Below are positions 47,478 to 57,179 of a DNA stretch of 64,000 bases, one piece after another. The position numbers were made by a program, and so were the translations under genes. The notes beneath the pieces were generated by a model, which saw nothing but the letters and a program-made list of their open reading frames with translations, made no database searches and was not told the DNA's origin. The stretch comes from Lutibacter sp. B1 (lineage in GTDB: Bacteria; Bacteroidota; Bacteroidia; Flavobacteriales; Flavobacteriaceae): NCBI RefSeq assembly GCF_012524075.1, contig NZ_JAAZUI010000001.1, positions 124,001 to 188,000 of the forward strand, read 5' to 3'. Every line of letters begins with the position of its first letter. Within the stretch, counting starts at the first letter, position 1.

Positions 47478-47741
47478 TTATTTATCATCTTTAACCTCTT
47501 CGTAATCAACATAATCACCTACATCTTTATTTCCTTCTTTATAATCAGAAGGTTTTTTGTCAATAATGGTTTCGCCCACTTTTCCTGCTTCATTTTTATA
47601 TTGACTTTCTTGTTTTTCCTGAAATTTTTTTTCAACATTATCAACCATCTTTTTTACAAATAATGGCATAATATATTTTCCTATTATTTTTAAAGCGTAG
47701 TAAATAATTAATATAATTGCTATAGTTCTTAACAATCCCAT
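47478..47741 (-). CDS. DUF4834 family small membrane protein
   Basis: 87 aa. One N-terminal hydrophobic helix (~5-28, IAIILIIYYALKIIGKYIM), then a charged tail rich in Lys, Glu and Asp. Known as DUF4834, commonly beside YfhO in Bacteroidota; function unknown. It directly abuts YfhO and is first in the operon. Confidence 0.8.
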   Translation of the reverse strand: MGLLRTIAIILIIYYALKIIGKYIMPLFVKKMVDNVEKKFQEKQESQYKNEAGKVGETIIDKKPSDYKEGNKDVGDYVDYEEVKDDK

Positions 47742-47839
47742 TTAGTAAAGTTTTTTATATTTTTCAAAAATAACAATTTGAAAGTAACTAAAACGTTTAA
47801 TTATATAAAATCTTATATTTACAAACTAATCAACTTACT

Positions 47840-48757
47840 ATGAAAAAAGTATTTTTACTACTTCTAACCTTTTGCTCAGTTTTAACTATAAATGCTCAAT
47901 ATACCGATATTATAAATTCAAAAAGACCAGGCTTTTCTGAAAGTCCGTACAGTATTGGTACTGATGTATTTCAATTTGAAACCGGATTATTTTACAGAGA
48001 TAGTGATGATGATGCTTATTTGGCAAAAACAAAATCGGTTGGAGGAGAATTATTTTTTAGATATGGAAAGTTTTTTGAAAGATTAGAAATGAATGCAAAA
48101 ATTGCTTACCAAAATGATGATGTAAATAATTTGTTTGGTGACAAAATAAATAATTATGGAATTAGTGAGTTAACAATTGGAGCCAAATACTTGATCTATC
48201 AACAAGAATACACCGATAAATCTAAAGAAATAAGAAGTTGGAAACGCAGAATGGCTTTTGATAAAAAACGTTTAATCCCATCAGTTGGGATTTATGCAGG
48301 TTTAAATACTGATTTTTTAGGTGAAGATTATAAAGATGATGGAATGAGTTATAAAGCTGCAATTTTACTTCAGAATGATTTTTCTGAAAGATTGGTACTG
48401 CTCACAAACTTAATTGCCGATAAAATTAGTTCCGACAATGAGTTTTATTCTCATATAATTACCATGACCTATGCAATTAATGAACAATGGTCGTTTTTTA
48501 TTGAAAATCAAGGAAATTATAGGGATACTGCTAGTCCCGAATTTCATTTTGGTACCGGTGCCGCTTATTTATATTCAAAAAATTTACAATTCGATGCCTC
48601 TGTAAGAACAAACCTGTTTGATGATTATACATTTGTTTATGGTGCTTTAGGCGTTGCCTGGAGATTGGATAAACACAGTGATGAAATTATAAATAAAAGC
48701 TCTCCAAGAGGTCAAATGATGAAAAAGAAAAGAAAAAAGAAATTTCTATTTTTTTAA
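47840..48757 (+). CDS. Outer membrane beta-barrel transporter-like protein
   Basis: 305 aa. The signal peptide ends at INAQ. RPGFSESPYSIG and alternating hydrophobic strands match the Phenol_MetA_deg-type outer membrane family. The end is odd: after the last strand there is a tail of lysine and arginine (residues ~293-302) before LFF, while most barrels end directly in an aromatic residue. Substrate unknown. A -7-like TATATTTA lies at 47815-47822. Confidence 0.72.
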   Translation: MKKVFLLLLTFCSVLTINAQYTDIINSKRPGFSESPYSIGTDVFQFETGLFYRDSDDDAYLAKTKSVGGELFFRYGKFFERLEMNAKIAYQNDDVNNLFGDKINNYGISELTIGAKYLIYQQEYTDKSKEIRSWKRRMAFDKKRLIPSVGIYAGLNTDFLGEDYKDDGMSYKAAILLQNDFSERLVLLTNLIADKISSDNEFYSHIITMTYAINEQWSFFIENQGNYRDTASPEFHFGTGAAYLYSKNLQFDASVRTNLFDDYTFVYGALGVAWRLDKHSDEIINKSSPRGQMMKKKRKKKFLFF

Positions 48758-48770
48758 GAAACAAACTTAT

Positions 48771-49889
48771 ATGATTACAATACAAGAACTTACAACTCAA
48801 AAAGAATTAAAACAATTTGTTAAATTTCCTTTTAAATTATATAAAAACAATCCGTATTGGGTACCTCCTATTATTAGTGATGAACTAGAATCTTTCGATA
48901 AAACTAAAAACCCCGTTTTTAAACATGCAGATGCACGCTATTTTATAGCTTTAAAAAACAATGAAATAGTTGGAAGGGTTGCGGCCATTATAAATAATTA
49001 TGAAATAAATAATCAAAATGTAAAAAAAATGCGTTTTGGTTGGTTTGATTTTATTGATGATATTGAGGTTTCTAAAATGTTGTTAAAAAAGGTTGAAGAA
49101 ATTGGCGTTCAGCATAACCTTGAATTTATGGAAGGTCCTGTTGGATTTTCTAACCTCGATAAAGTTGGGGTTTTAACTGAAGGTTTCGACCATATTGGTA
49201 CAATGATTACTTGGTACAACCATACATATTATAAAGATCACTTTGAAAAATTAGGGTTTAAAAAAGAAAAAGAATATTTAGAAAATAAATTTCCTTTTAA
49301 AAATGTTGATCCCGATTTCTTTTTAAAAGCAAGTTCACTTATAAAAAGACGCTACCAATTAAAATCTCTTAATTTCACAAATTCAAAAGACATTTATCCG
49401 TATGTAGATAAAATGTTTGACCTTTTTAATGAATGTTACGCTTCATTATCATCATTTGTACCTATTTCTGATATTCAAAAAGAATATTTTAAAAAGAAAT
49501 ACATAAGCCTAATAAACCCTGAATATATAAAATTTGTAGTTGACAACAATGACAAAATGATTGCCTTTTCAATTACAATGCCTTCGTTTTCAAAGGCATT
49601 ACAAAAAGCAAACGGTAAACTTTTCCCTTTTGGAATTTTTCATTTATTAAAAGCCAAAAAAAATAGTAAAGACATCATTTTTTACCTAATTGGTGTGCAC
49701 CCAAACTACCATAATAAAGGCGTTACAGCAATTCTTTTTGAAGATTTTTACAATACATTCAAAAATAAAGGTATTGAAAACTGTATAAGAACACCTGAGC
49801 TTGCTGATAATACAGCGATAGCTGCAATATGGAAAAATTTTAATCCTGTAACTCATAAAAAACGTTGTACTTATAGAAAAAATATCTAA
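48771..49889 (+). CDS. GNAT-fold conserved protein
   Basis: 372 aa. N-terminal FVKFPFKLYKNNPYWVPPI, middle EFMEGPVGFSNLDKVG, and a C-terminal acetyltransferase-like segment LIGVHPNYHNKGVTAILFE. The family is widespread in Bacteroidota without an assigned function. It overlaps rsmE by one base and follows the outer membrane protein gene by 13 bp. Confidence 0.72.
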   Translation: MITIQELTTQKELKQFVKFPFKLYKNNPYWVPPIISDELESFDKTKNPVFKHADARYFIALKNNEIVGRVAAIINNYEINNQNVKKMRFGWFDFIDDIEVSKMLLKKVEEIGVQHNLEFMEGPVGFSNLDKVGVLTEGFDHIGTMITWYNHTYYKDHFEKLGFKKEKEYLENKFPFKNVDPDFFLKASSLIKRRYQLKSLNFTNSKDIYPYVDKMFDLFNECYASLSSFVPISDIQKEYFKKKYISLINPEYIKFVVDNNDKMIAFSITMPSFSKALQKANGKLFPFGIFHLLKAKKNSKDIIFYLIGVHPNYHNKGVTAILFEDFYNTFKNKGIENCIRTPELADNTAIAAIWKNFNPVTHKKRCTYRKNI

Positions 49890-50596
49890 TGCAATTATTT
49901 TACAATCCTGACATAGCAACAAATACACAACAATTTACTTTTAACAAAGACGAAAGCAGGCATATTGTACGTGTTTTACGAAAAAAAGAAGGTGATAAAA
50001 TATTTATTACGAATGGTTTAGGCGAATTATTCACCTCAGAAGTACTTGTAGCTAACGACAAAAAATGTTTGGTTAAAATTATTGATACTGAAGAAAAAGT
50101 TAAACCATGGAATTATTACCTCCACATAGCTATTGCCCCAACAAAATTAAATGACAGGTTTGAATGGTTTTTAGAAAAAGCAACTGAAATTGGTATTGAT
50201 GAAATTACGCCAATTATTTGTGACCATTCGGAAAGAAAAGTTATAAAAATGGATAGAATGGAAAAAATAATTCAATCTGCAGCAAAGCAATCTTTAAAAT
50301 TTCATTTTCCTAAATTAAATGAACCCATCAATTTTAACCAATTTATAAACTCTGATTTTGAAGGACAATTATTTATTGCTCATTGTGAAGAAACTAACAA
50401 AAAATCATTAAAATCAACAATAAAGCCTAACCTAAAAACCACAATACTTATTGGCCCTGAAGGTGATTTTTCAATTAAAGAAATACAACAAAGCTTGAAG
50501 CATAAATTTATTCCGGTATCTTTGGGTGAAAGTAGATTAAGAACCGAAACTGCCGGCGTAGTTGCTGTTCACAGTGTAGCATTTATTAATGAGTAA
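49889..50596 (+). CDS. rsmE: 16S rRNA m3U1498 methyltransferase
   Basis: 235 aa. An N-terminal PUA-like part with DESRHIVRVLRKKEGD and a SPOUT knot with TILIGPEGDFS and SLGESRLRTETA. Methylates U1498 in 30S subunits. Linked by one-base and 8-bp overlaps to both neighbours. Confidence 0.96.
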   Translation: MQLFYNPDIATNTQQFTFNKDESRHIVRVLRKKEGDKIFITNGLGELFTSEVLVANDKKCLVKIIDTEEKVKPWNYYLHIAIAPTKLNDRFEWFLEKATEIGIDEITPIICDHSERKVIKMDRMEKIIQSAAKQSLKFHFPKLNEPINFNQFINSDFEGQLFIAHCEETNKKSLKSTIKPNLKTTILIGPEGDFSIKEIQQSLKHKFIPVSLGESRLRTETAGVVAVHSVAFINE

Positions 50597-51293
50597 ATTA
50601 ATGAAACTATTTAAAAATCAATATTTTAAAGCATCTACACAAAGATTAAAAATAATTGTAATCACTTTTAATCTTCTGTGCATACCATTATCTATTATAT
50701 CTGCCCAACAAATTGCCATTTTAAAATATAATGGCGGCGGCGATTGGTATGCAAACCCAACAGCATTACCCAACTTAATTGATTTTTGCAACAATACTAT
50801 ACATACAGCACTTAATAAAAATCCTGAAACCGTTGAAGTTGGCAGCACAGACATTTTTAATTATCCTATTATTTTTATGACCGGACATGGAAATGTTATT
50901 TTTTCTGATGATGAAATTGAAAATCTAAGGAGTTATCTTATCTCAGGAGGTTTTTTACATATTTCTGATAATTATGGCTTGGATAAATTTATAAGAAGAG
51001 AAATAAAAAGAGTATTTCCAGACTTAGATTTTCAAGAAATACCATACAATCATCCTATTTATAATCAACCTTTTAAATTTGAAAATGGTATCCCTAAAAT
51101 TCATGAGCATGATGGTAAAGCCCCTCAAGGATTTGGTTTATTTTATCAAGGAAGATTAATTTGTTTTTACGATTATGAATCTGATCTAAGCGATGGTTGG
51201 GAAGATAAAGAAGTTCATAACGATAGTTTTGAAGTTCGTGAAAAAGCTTTAAAAATGGGAGCCAACATTATTCAATATGCTTTTACTAACTAA
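50589..51293 (+). CDS. DUF4159 family exported protein
   Basis: 234 aa. A hydrophobic N-terminal segment (~21-40) looks like a signal anchor or signal peptide. The conserved GGGDWYANPTALPNL, FMTGHGNVIFSD and HISDNYGLDKF follow; this is the DUF4159 domain, with a glutamine-amidotransferase-like fold but no clear catalytic triad. Function unknown. Coupled to rsmE by an 8-bp overlap. Confidence 0.82.
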   Translation: MSKLMKLFKNQYFKASTQRLKIIVITFNLLCIPLSIISAQQIAILKYNGGGDWYANPTALPNLIDFCNNTIHTALNKNPETVEVGSTDIFNYPIIFMTGHGNVIFSDDEIENLRSYLISGGFLHISDNYGLDKFIRREIKRVFPDLDFQEIPYNHPIYNQPFKFENGIPKIHEHDGKAPQGFGLFYQGRLICFYDYESDLSDGWEDKEVHNDSFEVREKALKMGANIIQYAFTN

Positions 51294-51306
51294 ATAAAAC
51301 AGATAG

Positions 51307-54231
51307 TTATTCAGAAATGATAGCATCTTGTATCAATTGCTGAATTTTGGTTCTAATTTCTGTTTTTACAAGTTTGGTATTTTCCATATTTGGGTAAACA
51401 CGATTTGATAAAAAAACATACACAATTCCCGATTCCGGATCGGCCCAAGTATATGTTCCGGTAAAACCACTATGTCCGAAACTTGAATCAGAAACACAAC
51501 CACAAGTAGCCTTTTCTTCTTCTTTTAATTGAGGCTTATCAAATCCAACACCTCTTCTTACCTTATCTTCAGCAAAATATCGTGTATTGAACAAATCGAT
51601 TGTTTCAGGTTTAAAATAGCGTTTACCTCCATAATACCCTTTTTGCAAATACATTTGCATTATTTTAGCAACATCATTTGCATTGGTAAAAATACCTGCA
51701 TGCCCACCAATACCTCCTTGCATTGCTGCACCCATATCGTGCACATAACCATGTATTAATTGATAACGGTAATACTCATCTTTTTCGGTTGGAACAATGT
51801 TATTTTTGCTAAATTTTTCCAATGGTAAATACGTTGTTCTGTTTGTTCCTAAAGACTTATAAAAATGACTTTGAGAGAGTTCATTTAAATTGGAATGGTA
51901 ATAATCTTCTATATAATCTTTAAAAATATAAAAAGGCAAATCGCTATACTTATATCCAACTCTTAAACGTTGGTCTGCCGTAATAATCTGATCAAAAATA
52001 GAGTCTTTATAATCGTTTCTTAAATATAAACTATCGGCAACTTTTATGGTATAATTCTCTTGCTTAATATCACTGTAATACTCAACTGAAGGTTTTTTGG
52101 TGATACTATCTAATGTTTTAATATAAAAAGGAATCCACGCTTTTATTCTGGCAGTATGAGATAGTGCTTCTTTAACTGTTAGTGTATCTTTATTGCTATT
52201 TTTAAGTTTCGGCATAAATTCGCCCAAAGTGCTTTCCAATTTAAACTCGCCTTTTTCTTCAAGTTCCATTATTAACGGCAATGTTGCTAAAATTTTAGTC
52301 ATTGAAGCAACATCGTATAAATCGGAGTTTTTTACTGTTATTTTTTTCTCTTCTGTATGAAAACCGAAACTTTTATTATAAACAACTTTACCTCTACGAG
52401 CCACTAAAACTTGTAAACCCGGAGCCATTTCATCTTTTAAAACAATAGCAGCAACCGAATCTATTCTTTTAAGTTTTTCGCTGCTTAAACCTACTTCTTC
52501 CGGTATTGAATAGCCTAATCTTTTTAATGAGGTTGTCATTAAACCATGTCCTGCAGAAAATACATTTTTAATAGATACCGGCAATTTACCTTTGGTTTCC
52601 AACGCTCCAAAAATCATTTGAGCTGAAATTTCTTGAGAAAGTTCACTATTTTGATAAGACATTACTACGCCTTCTATGTTTTCAAATGTTTTAATTTGTA
52701 AAAGGCTGTACGGACTTGCGAAAATATCTAAAATAACATTGTTTGTTCTTGCTATTTCTTGCAACCAAACTAACTCAACACCTTTAAACTTATAATCTTT
52801 CCAAGGATTGGCATTAGATTTATGATACCCAACAATAACTAAATTATAGGGTTTTAATTTGGTAATCAACTCATCTAAATTGTTCGAAGAAATTACATCG
52901 ATATCCGTATAATTTTTCAACATATTTATAAAATAGGCGTTTTCATCATCACCCAATTTTACATAAGCTATCTTCTTTTTATCCAAATTTTGAATTGGAA
53001 ATATCAATGAAGAATTTTTAACCAATGTAATTGAATTTTCAACCAGTTTCCTATGCAACAATTCATCTTCAACAGAATTTAAATCTTCATGCAGATTATT
53101 TAAATCTATCATTTTGAAGTTTTTTAATCCTGCCCAATATTTTGCTTTCAGTATTTTTTTTACAGAATAATCAAGTCGTTCAGTTGTTATAATACTATCA
53201 TTCAAAGCTTTTTTGATTTTTACTATTGCAGAAGGAACATCTTCCGGAATCAATAATATATCATTTCCTGCTAAAAATGCTGCCAAATCTACATCACCTG
53301 GTTTTGCATAATTTGAAGCACCTTTCATGTTTAGTGCATCTGTTAAAATCAATCCATTAAAATTAAGCACTTGTTTTAACAAACCGTTTATAACTTTGGG
53401 CGATAATGAAGTAGGTAATTCAGAATCAGGTTCTAAAGCTTTTACACTTAAATGAGCTACCATTACACTAGCCAAGTTATTTTTAAACAACTGTTTGTAT
53501 GGATATAATTCTATAGAATCTAATCTTTCTATATCAAAATCTAAAACGGGTAATTGTTTATGTGAATCGGTTGAAGTGTCTCCATGACCGGGAAAATGTT
53601 TTGCATTTGCCAGTACATTCTGGCTTTGCATACCATTTACAAAAGCCAACGCTTTTTGAGTTACGTTTTCTCTGTTTTCACCAAAAGATCTATTCCCAAT
53701 TATTGGATTTTTAGGATTTGTATTGATATCTACAACAGGTGCAAAATTGATATGTATCCCTATTCTTTTACAGTGTTTACCTACTCTTTCTCCAAATTCT
53801 TCAATTAATTTATGATCTCTAATTGCTCCTAAAGTCATATTCCACGGAAAACGATACGTGTTTTTTAAACGCATATCCAAACCCCATTCGCCGTCAAAAC
53901 CAATTAGTAAAGGTGTTTTAGAAACCGATTGAAACTTATTAGTTAATTGAGCTTGTTTTTGTGGCGTTCCTTGCATAAAAATAAGTCCGCCAATATGATA
54001 CTTTTCAATTAAATTTTCAATAAAATCAGTATGCTTTTTGTCTTTATTAGAATAAGCTTGCACCATAAATAACTGACCAATTTTTTCATCAATGGTCATT
54101 TTATTCATCAATGAATCAACCCATATATTTTGAGCTATACTGTCTTTGGTTTTTATAGGGTCGTTTATTTGCGCTTTTAATAAAGCAACATTAAACAAAG
54201 CAATTATTATGAATAGTAATTTTTTACTCAT
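51307..54231 (-). CDS. Fusion of GH3 beta-N-acetylhexosaminidase (NagZ-like) and serine hydrolase (class C beta-lactamase fold)
   Basis: 974 aa with a signal peptide (ends LLKAQ). GH3 part (~35-375): AKHFPGHGDTSTDSH (the NagZ Asp-His loop, 210-224) and nucleophile D298 in LILTDALNMKG. A GH3 C-domain follows (~395-565). The last ~400 residues are a penicillin-binding/beta-lactamase domain with S643-x-x-K646 (ASMTK), YSD in place of YxN, and HSGFTG. It likely removes GlcNAc from muropeptides in the periplasm and may also act on stem peptides or esters. The exported location differs from cytosolic NagZ. Confidence 0.9.
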   Translation of the reverse strand: MSKKLLFIIIALFNVALLKAQINDPIKTKDSIAQNIWVDSLMNKMTIDEKIGQLFMVQAYSNKDKKHTDFIENLIEKYHIGGLIFMQGTPQKQAQLTNKFQSVSKTPLLIGFDGEWGLDMRLKNTYRFPWNMTLGAIRDHKLIEEFGERVGKHCKRIGIHINFAPVVDINTNPKNPIIGNRSFGENRENVTQKALAFVNGMQSQNVLANAKHFPGHGDTSTDSHKQLPVLDFDIERLDSIELYPYKQLFKNNLASVMVAHLSVKALEPDSELPTSLSPKVINGLLKQVLNFNGLILTDALNMKGASNYAKPGDVDLAAFLAGNDILLIPEDVPSAIVKIKKALNDSIITTERLDYSVKKILKAKYWAGLKNFKMIDLNNLHEDLNSVEDELLHRKLVENSITLVKNSSLIFPIQNLDKKKIAYVKLGDDENAYFINMLKNYTDIDVISSNNLDELITKLKPYNLVIVGYHKSNANPWKDYKFKGVELVWLQEIARTNNVILDIFASPYSLLQIKTFENIEGVVMSYQNSELSQEISAQMIFGALETKGKLPVSIKNVFSAGHGLMTTSLKRLGYSIPEEVGLSSEKLKRIDSVAAIVLKDEMAPGLQVLVARRGKVVYNKSFGFHTEEKKITVKNSDLYDVASMTKILATLPLIMELEEKGEFKLESTLGEFMPKLKNSNKDTLTVKEALSHTARIKAWIPFYIKTLDSITKKPSVEYYSDIKQENYTIKVADSLYLRNDYKDSIFDQIITADQRLRVGYKYSDLPFYIFKDYIEDYYHSNLNELSQSHFYKSLGTNRTTYLPLEKFSKNNIVPTEKDEYYRYQLIHGYVHDMGAAMQGGIGGHAGIFTNANDVAKIMQMYLQKGYYGGKRYFKPETIDLFNTRYFAEDKVRRGVGFDKPQLKEEEKATCGCVSDSSFGHSGFTGTYTWADPESGIVYVFLSNRVYPNMENTKLVKTEIRTKIQQLIQDAIISE

Positions 54232-54259
54232 TTAATACAGTTTCTAAAAACTTATGAAA

Positions 54260-54748
54260 TTATTGTACCAAAAAACGCTTGTGCCAACTTTTATCTGCTG
54301 TTACTTCCCAATTTTCTTCAAAATCAGCTTTTGTAGTAACCAAATTATTAAATACAATTGTATTTGAAGTTATTTTTTCTTCTTTAGCATATTTTTGAAA
54401 ATCGGACAAACTTACAATATTAATATTAGTAGTATCTTTAAAAGAAATATTTAATTTATTGGTTAAATCAACTGAAAATTCTTTTTCAAGTTGTTTAATT
54501 AAATTAACAGACGAATCAATTGAACAACCTGAAACATTGTTATAACTTTCATCTACAAATAATACAATAAACTGATTGTATTTTATTTGGTATGAAGCTT
54601 TTAAATCATCTCCATGGCGTTTCCATTGTTTGATAAAATTTTCAATTTTTGTTTTAACCTGTTCAACTTCAATATCTGTCAATTCTTTATTTGATTGATA
54701 AATCCACGTTTTTGAAGTGTTGGGCATTAAATTATAATCTACTAACAT
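54260..54748 (-). CDS. Conserved flavobacterial protein of unknown function
   Basis: 162 aa, soluble, no signal peptide. Conserved-looking segments are LMPNTSKTWIYQSNKEL, FVDESYNNVSGCSIDSSV and ADKSWHKRFL. Databases often label this family ABC transporter ATPase, but there is no Walker A or signature motif here, so that name is not supported. One-base gap to the exonuclease gene and 28 bp to the GH3 fusion. Confidence 0.75.
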   Translation of the reverse strand: MLVDYNLMPNTSKTWIYQSNKELTDIEVEQVKTKIENFIKQWKRHGDDLKASYQIKYNQFIVLFVDESYNNVSGCSIDSSVNLIKQLEKEFSVDLTNKLNISFKDTTNINIVSLSDFQKYAKEEKITSNTIVFNNLVTTKADFEENWEVTADKSWHKRFLVQ

Positions 54749-54749
54749 A

Positions 54750-55523
54750 TTATAGTTTATTATTAAAACTCCTTAATTTTATTGCTGTTAATACTTTTTT
54801 TGTATATAAAGGAAAATCGGCATTTTGAATCCATGAGAAATAACCTTTATCTTTTTCTAAAACATCTTCAACTTTATGTCCTTTGTATTTTCCAAAGGTA
54901 AAAATTTCTTCTCCATCATCATTAAACATTATAAAACCTGCAAAATCTGCTCTTTTATTAAATGTAGAAAATTCATTTAAAAATTTAATATCATTCTCTA
55001 AATCGTCATATTTATCTAGTTGAGCTTTTAAAATTTCGTACGTTGCATTGGTATCAGCCTCTGCCGAATGTGCATTTTCTAAATCTTTACCACAATAAAA
55101 CTGGTAAGCTGCACTTAAAGTTCTTTCTTCTTTTTTATGAAAAATAACCTGAACATCTACAGAAACTCTATTGTTCATATCAAAATCTACGTCAGCTCTC
55201 AGCATTTCTTCAGCCAATAATGGAATATCAAATCTGTTTGAATTAAACCCTGCCAAATCACACCCTTTAATCATATCGCTAATTTGATTTGCCAACATTT
55301 TAAAAGTGGGTTCATTTACAACTTTTTCGTTTGTAATTCCATGAATATCAGAAGCTTCTTTTGGTATTTCAATTTCAGGATTTACAAGCCATGTTTTACT
55401 TTCTTTATTTCCATTTGGATGTACTTTTAATATTGAAATTTCTACAATTCTATCTTTTGCTATATTGATGCCTGTTGTTTCTAAGTCGAAAAAAACGATG
55501 GGTTTCTTTAATTTTAATTCCAT
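54750..55523 (-). CDS. DnaQ-like 3'-5' exonuclease
   Basis: 257 aa. The DEDDh residues are visible: FFDLETTG (Asp, Glu), GFNSNRFDIPLL (Asp) and AHSAEADTNATYE (His and Asp). A C-terminal extension (~190-257) has TFGKYKGHKVEDVL, a small domain common in Bacteroidota versions. Could proofread DNA or trim RNA. First gene of a unit that continues into the 162-aa gene and the GH3 fusion. Confidence 0.9.
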   Translation of the reverse strand: MELKLKKPIVFFDLETTGINIAKDRIVEISILKVHPNGNKESKTWLVNPEIEIPKEASDIHGITNEKVVNEPTFKMLANQISDMIKGCDLAGFNSNRFDIPLLAEEMLRADVDFDMNNRVSVDVQVIFHKKEERTLSAAYQFYCGKDLENAHSAEADTNATYEILKAQLDKYDDLENDIKFLNEFSTFNKRADFAGFIMFNDDGEEIFTFGKYKGHKVEDVLEKDKGYFSWIQNADFPLYTKKVLTAIKLRSFNNKL

Positions 55524-55633
55524 TGGGTTAGGTTAAATTTATAAATGGTAAATATACAATTGTAATTTACGAATTACGAATTAGCACACCCTATTTTTTT
55601 GACTTTTTAACAATAGTTTAAAGAACCTGTAAC

Positions 55634-56482
55634 TTATTCTGTTGCTAATTGATTTTTATAATTTTCAATTTCAAGTTGGTATTTTTTTGGTAATTCAGGC
55701 TCTTCAAAATTGTATTTTTCTAAAGTTTCTAAAATAATCTTGGCAACTAAAAAACGTGCTGTAGGTTTATCATCAGCAGGAATTACAAACCAAGGCGCAT
55801 GTTCTTTAGATGTTTTATTTAACAATTCCTGATAACAAAATTGATATTTATCCCAAAGTTTACGCTCTTTTAAGTCTCCCGGAGAAAATTTCCAGTTTTT
55901 TTCTTTTAACTCTAACCTACGTAAAAGTCTGTCTTTTTGTTCTTTTTTAGATAGATTTAAAAAGAATTTTAAAATAATTGTTCCATTATCTGCAATTTGT
56001 TTTTCAAAATTGTTGATTTCTTCCATCCTTTTATTATAAAAGTCATCATTTAAGTCATCCAAACTTTTAACTGAAGGAATATTTTCTCCAAAAACATATT
56101 CAGGATGTACACGAGTTACCAAAACATTTTCGTAATGTGTTCTGTTAAATATTCCTATTTTCCCCTTCATTGGTAATGCAATGTAATGACGCCATAAATA
56201 ATTATGCTTCTTTTCATTTTCAGTAGGTACTTTAAAACTGTGAACAACAACACCACGCACATTTACTTCTTTAAAAACTTCTCTAACAAGACTATCCTTA
56301 CCGGAGGTATCCATGCCTTGCAAACAAATTAAGGCTGCATATTTTCCTTCAGCATACATAGTATCTTGAAGCTTTCCAATTTTATTTCTGATTTTATCTA
56401 ATTTTTTTTCGGCTTTTTTAATTACTTCTTTTGTATTTACTTCTTTTAAGTTTATTGAATTAACAACTTTATATTTTTTCAT
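55634..56482 (-). CDS. Polyphosphate kinase 2 family phosphotransferase
   Basis: 282 aa, one PPK2 domain. Walker A-like GMDTSGKDSLV, then RTHYENVLVTRVHPE, and a lid region KKEQKDRLLRRLE. It transfers phosphate between polyphosphate and a nucleotide. The length and single domain fit PPK2 members that phosphorylate AMP/ADP; the nucleotide cannot be fixed by eye. Monocistronic. Confidence 0.92.
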   Translation of the reverse strand: MKKYKVVNSINLKEVNTKEVIKKAEKKLDKIRNKIGKLQDTMYAEGKYAALICLQGMDTSGKDSLVREVFKEVNVRGVVVHSFKVPTENEKKHNYLWRHYIALPMKGKIGIFNRTHYENVLVTRVHPEYVFGENIPSVKSLDDLNDDFYNKRMEEINNFEKQIADNGTIILKFFLNLSKKEQKDRLLRRLELKEKNWKFSPGDLKERKLWDKYQFCYQELLNKTSKEHAPWFVIPADDKPTARFLVAKIILETLEKYNFEEPELPKKYQLEIENYKNQLATE

Positions 56483-56545
56483 TTTAACTAGTTTTTACGA
56501 TTAAATATATAAAAAATTAGGTTCAATTAATATATTCTTTATTAT

Positions 56546-56579
56546 AAAAAAATCCCGAGTTTAAACTCAGGATTTTTTA
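56546..56579 (-). terminator. Terminator of the peroxiredoxin operon
   Basis: AAAATCCTGAGTTTAAACTC followed by GGGATTTTTT on the minus strand; arms pair with one mismatch. It follows the small protein gene ending at 56615. Confidence 0.85.
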
Positions 56580-56614
56580 ATTTAATTAGTAGTATATTTT
56601 AGTGTAGTAGTAAT

Positions 56615-56872
56615 TTATTTATCTATAGAACCCAAAACTCTTTTCATAAAAGTATTGAGTGCTTCTTTTTGCGGCATTCCTTCTTTCACCATTTTATCAA
56701 CTTCTAAAGCACCATAAAGATTAGAAATTATTTCACCAATTACATCTAACTCTTCATCTTTTAATGAAGGAACCTCAGTTAATGCTTCTAAAGTTTCTAT
56801 AGTTTCAATAACATAATCCTGATCGTTTTCTTCGATAAAATTAGTTAAGTGTTTAATTATTGGTAACTTCAT
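56615..56872 (-). CDS. Small acidic helical protein (DUF6952-like)
   Basis: 85 aa, predicted helical and acidic, with HLTNFIEENDQDYVIETIETL near the start. I recall this as DUF6952, found next to thioredoxin in flavobacteria; function unknown. Its start overlaps the thioredoxin gene by 20 bp, so expression is coupled. Confidence 0.75.
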   Translation of the reverse strand: MKLPIIKHLTNFIEENDQDYVIETIETLEALTEVPSLKDEELDVIGEIISNLYGALEVDKMVKEGMPQKEALNTFMKRVLGSIDK

Positions 56873-57167
56873 CTACTAAATCTTTTAAAACATCAAATTT
56901 ATTTGTTTGCACTTGATTTACAAAAGTTCCTCCTTTAAAAGTAGCAAATGTTGGCAAATTATCTACCGTTGCTAATTTTCTTGTATTTGGAAATTTTTCA
57001 GCATCAGCAATTACAAAAACAGCATCTTCATTTTCTGAAGCCAGTTTTTTAAATTTAGGCTTCATAATTCTACAATTACCACACCAAGTAGCTGCATATT
57101 GCACAACTACAGTTTTATTGTTAGCAACAATTTGTTCTAAATTATCTTCTGTTAATTCTTGAAACAT
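56853..57167 (-). CDS. Thioredoxin family protein (CGNC active site)
   Basis: 104 aa, a single thioredoxin domain. The active site is WCGNC (C29, C32) rather than WCGPC; the cis-proline loop is NLPTFATF. No signal peptide, so cytoplasmic. Replacement of the active-site Pro should alter the redox potential. It lies 12 bp after the peroxiredoxin gene and probably reduces it. Confidence 0.92.
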   Translation of the reverse strand: MFQELTEDNLEQIVANNKTVVVQYAATWCGNCRIMKPKFKKLASENEDAVFVIADAEKFPNTRKLATVDNLPTFATFKGGTFVNQVQTNKFDVLKDLVDEVTNN

Positions 57168-57179
57168 ATTCTTTCTTTT

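Noticed and set aside
54260-54748. ABC transporter ATPase name for the 162-aa protein
   Set aside because: No Walker A, Walker B or signature motif is present.
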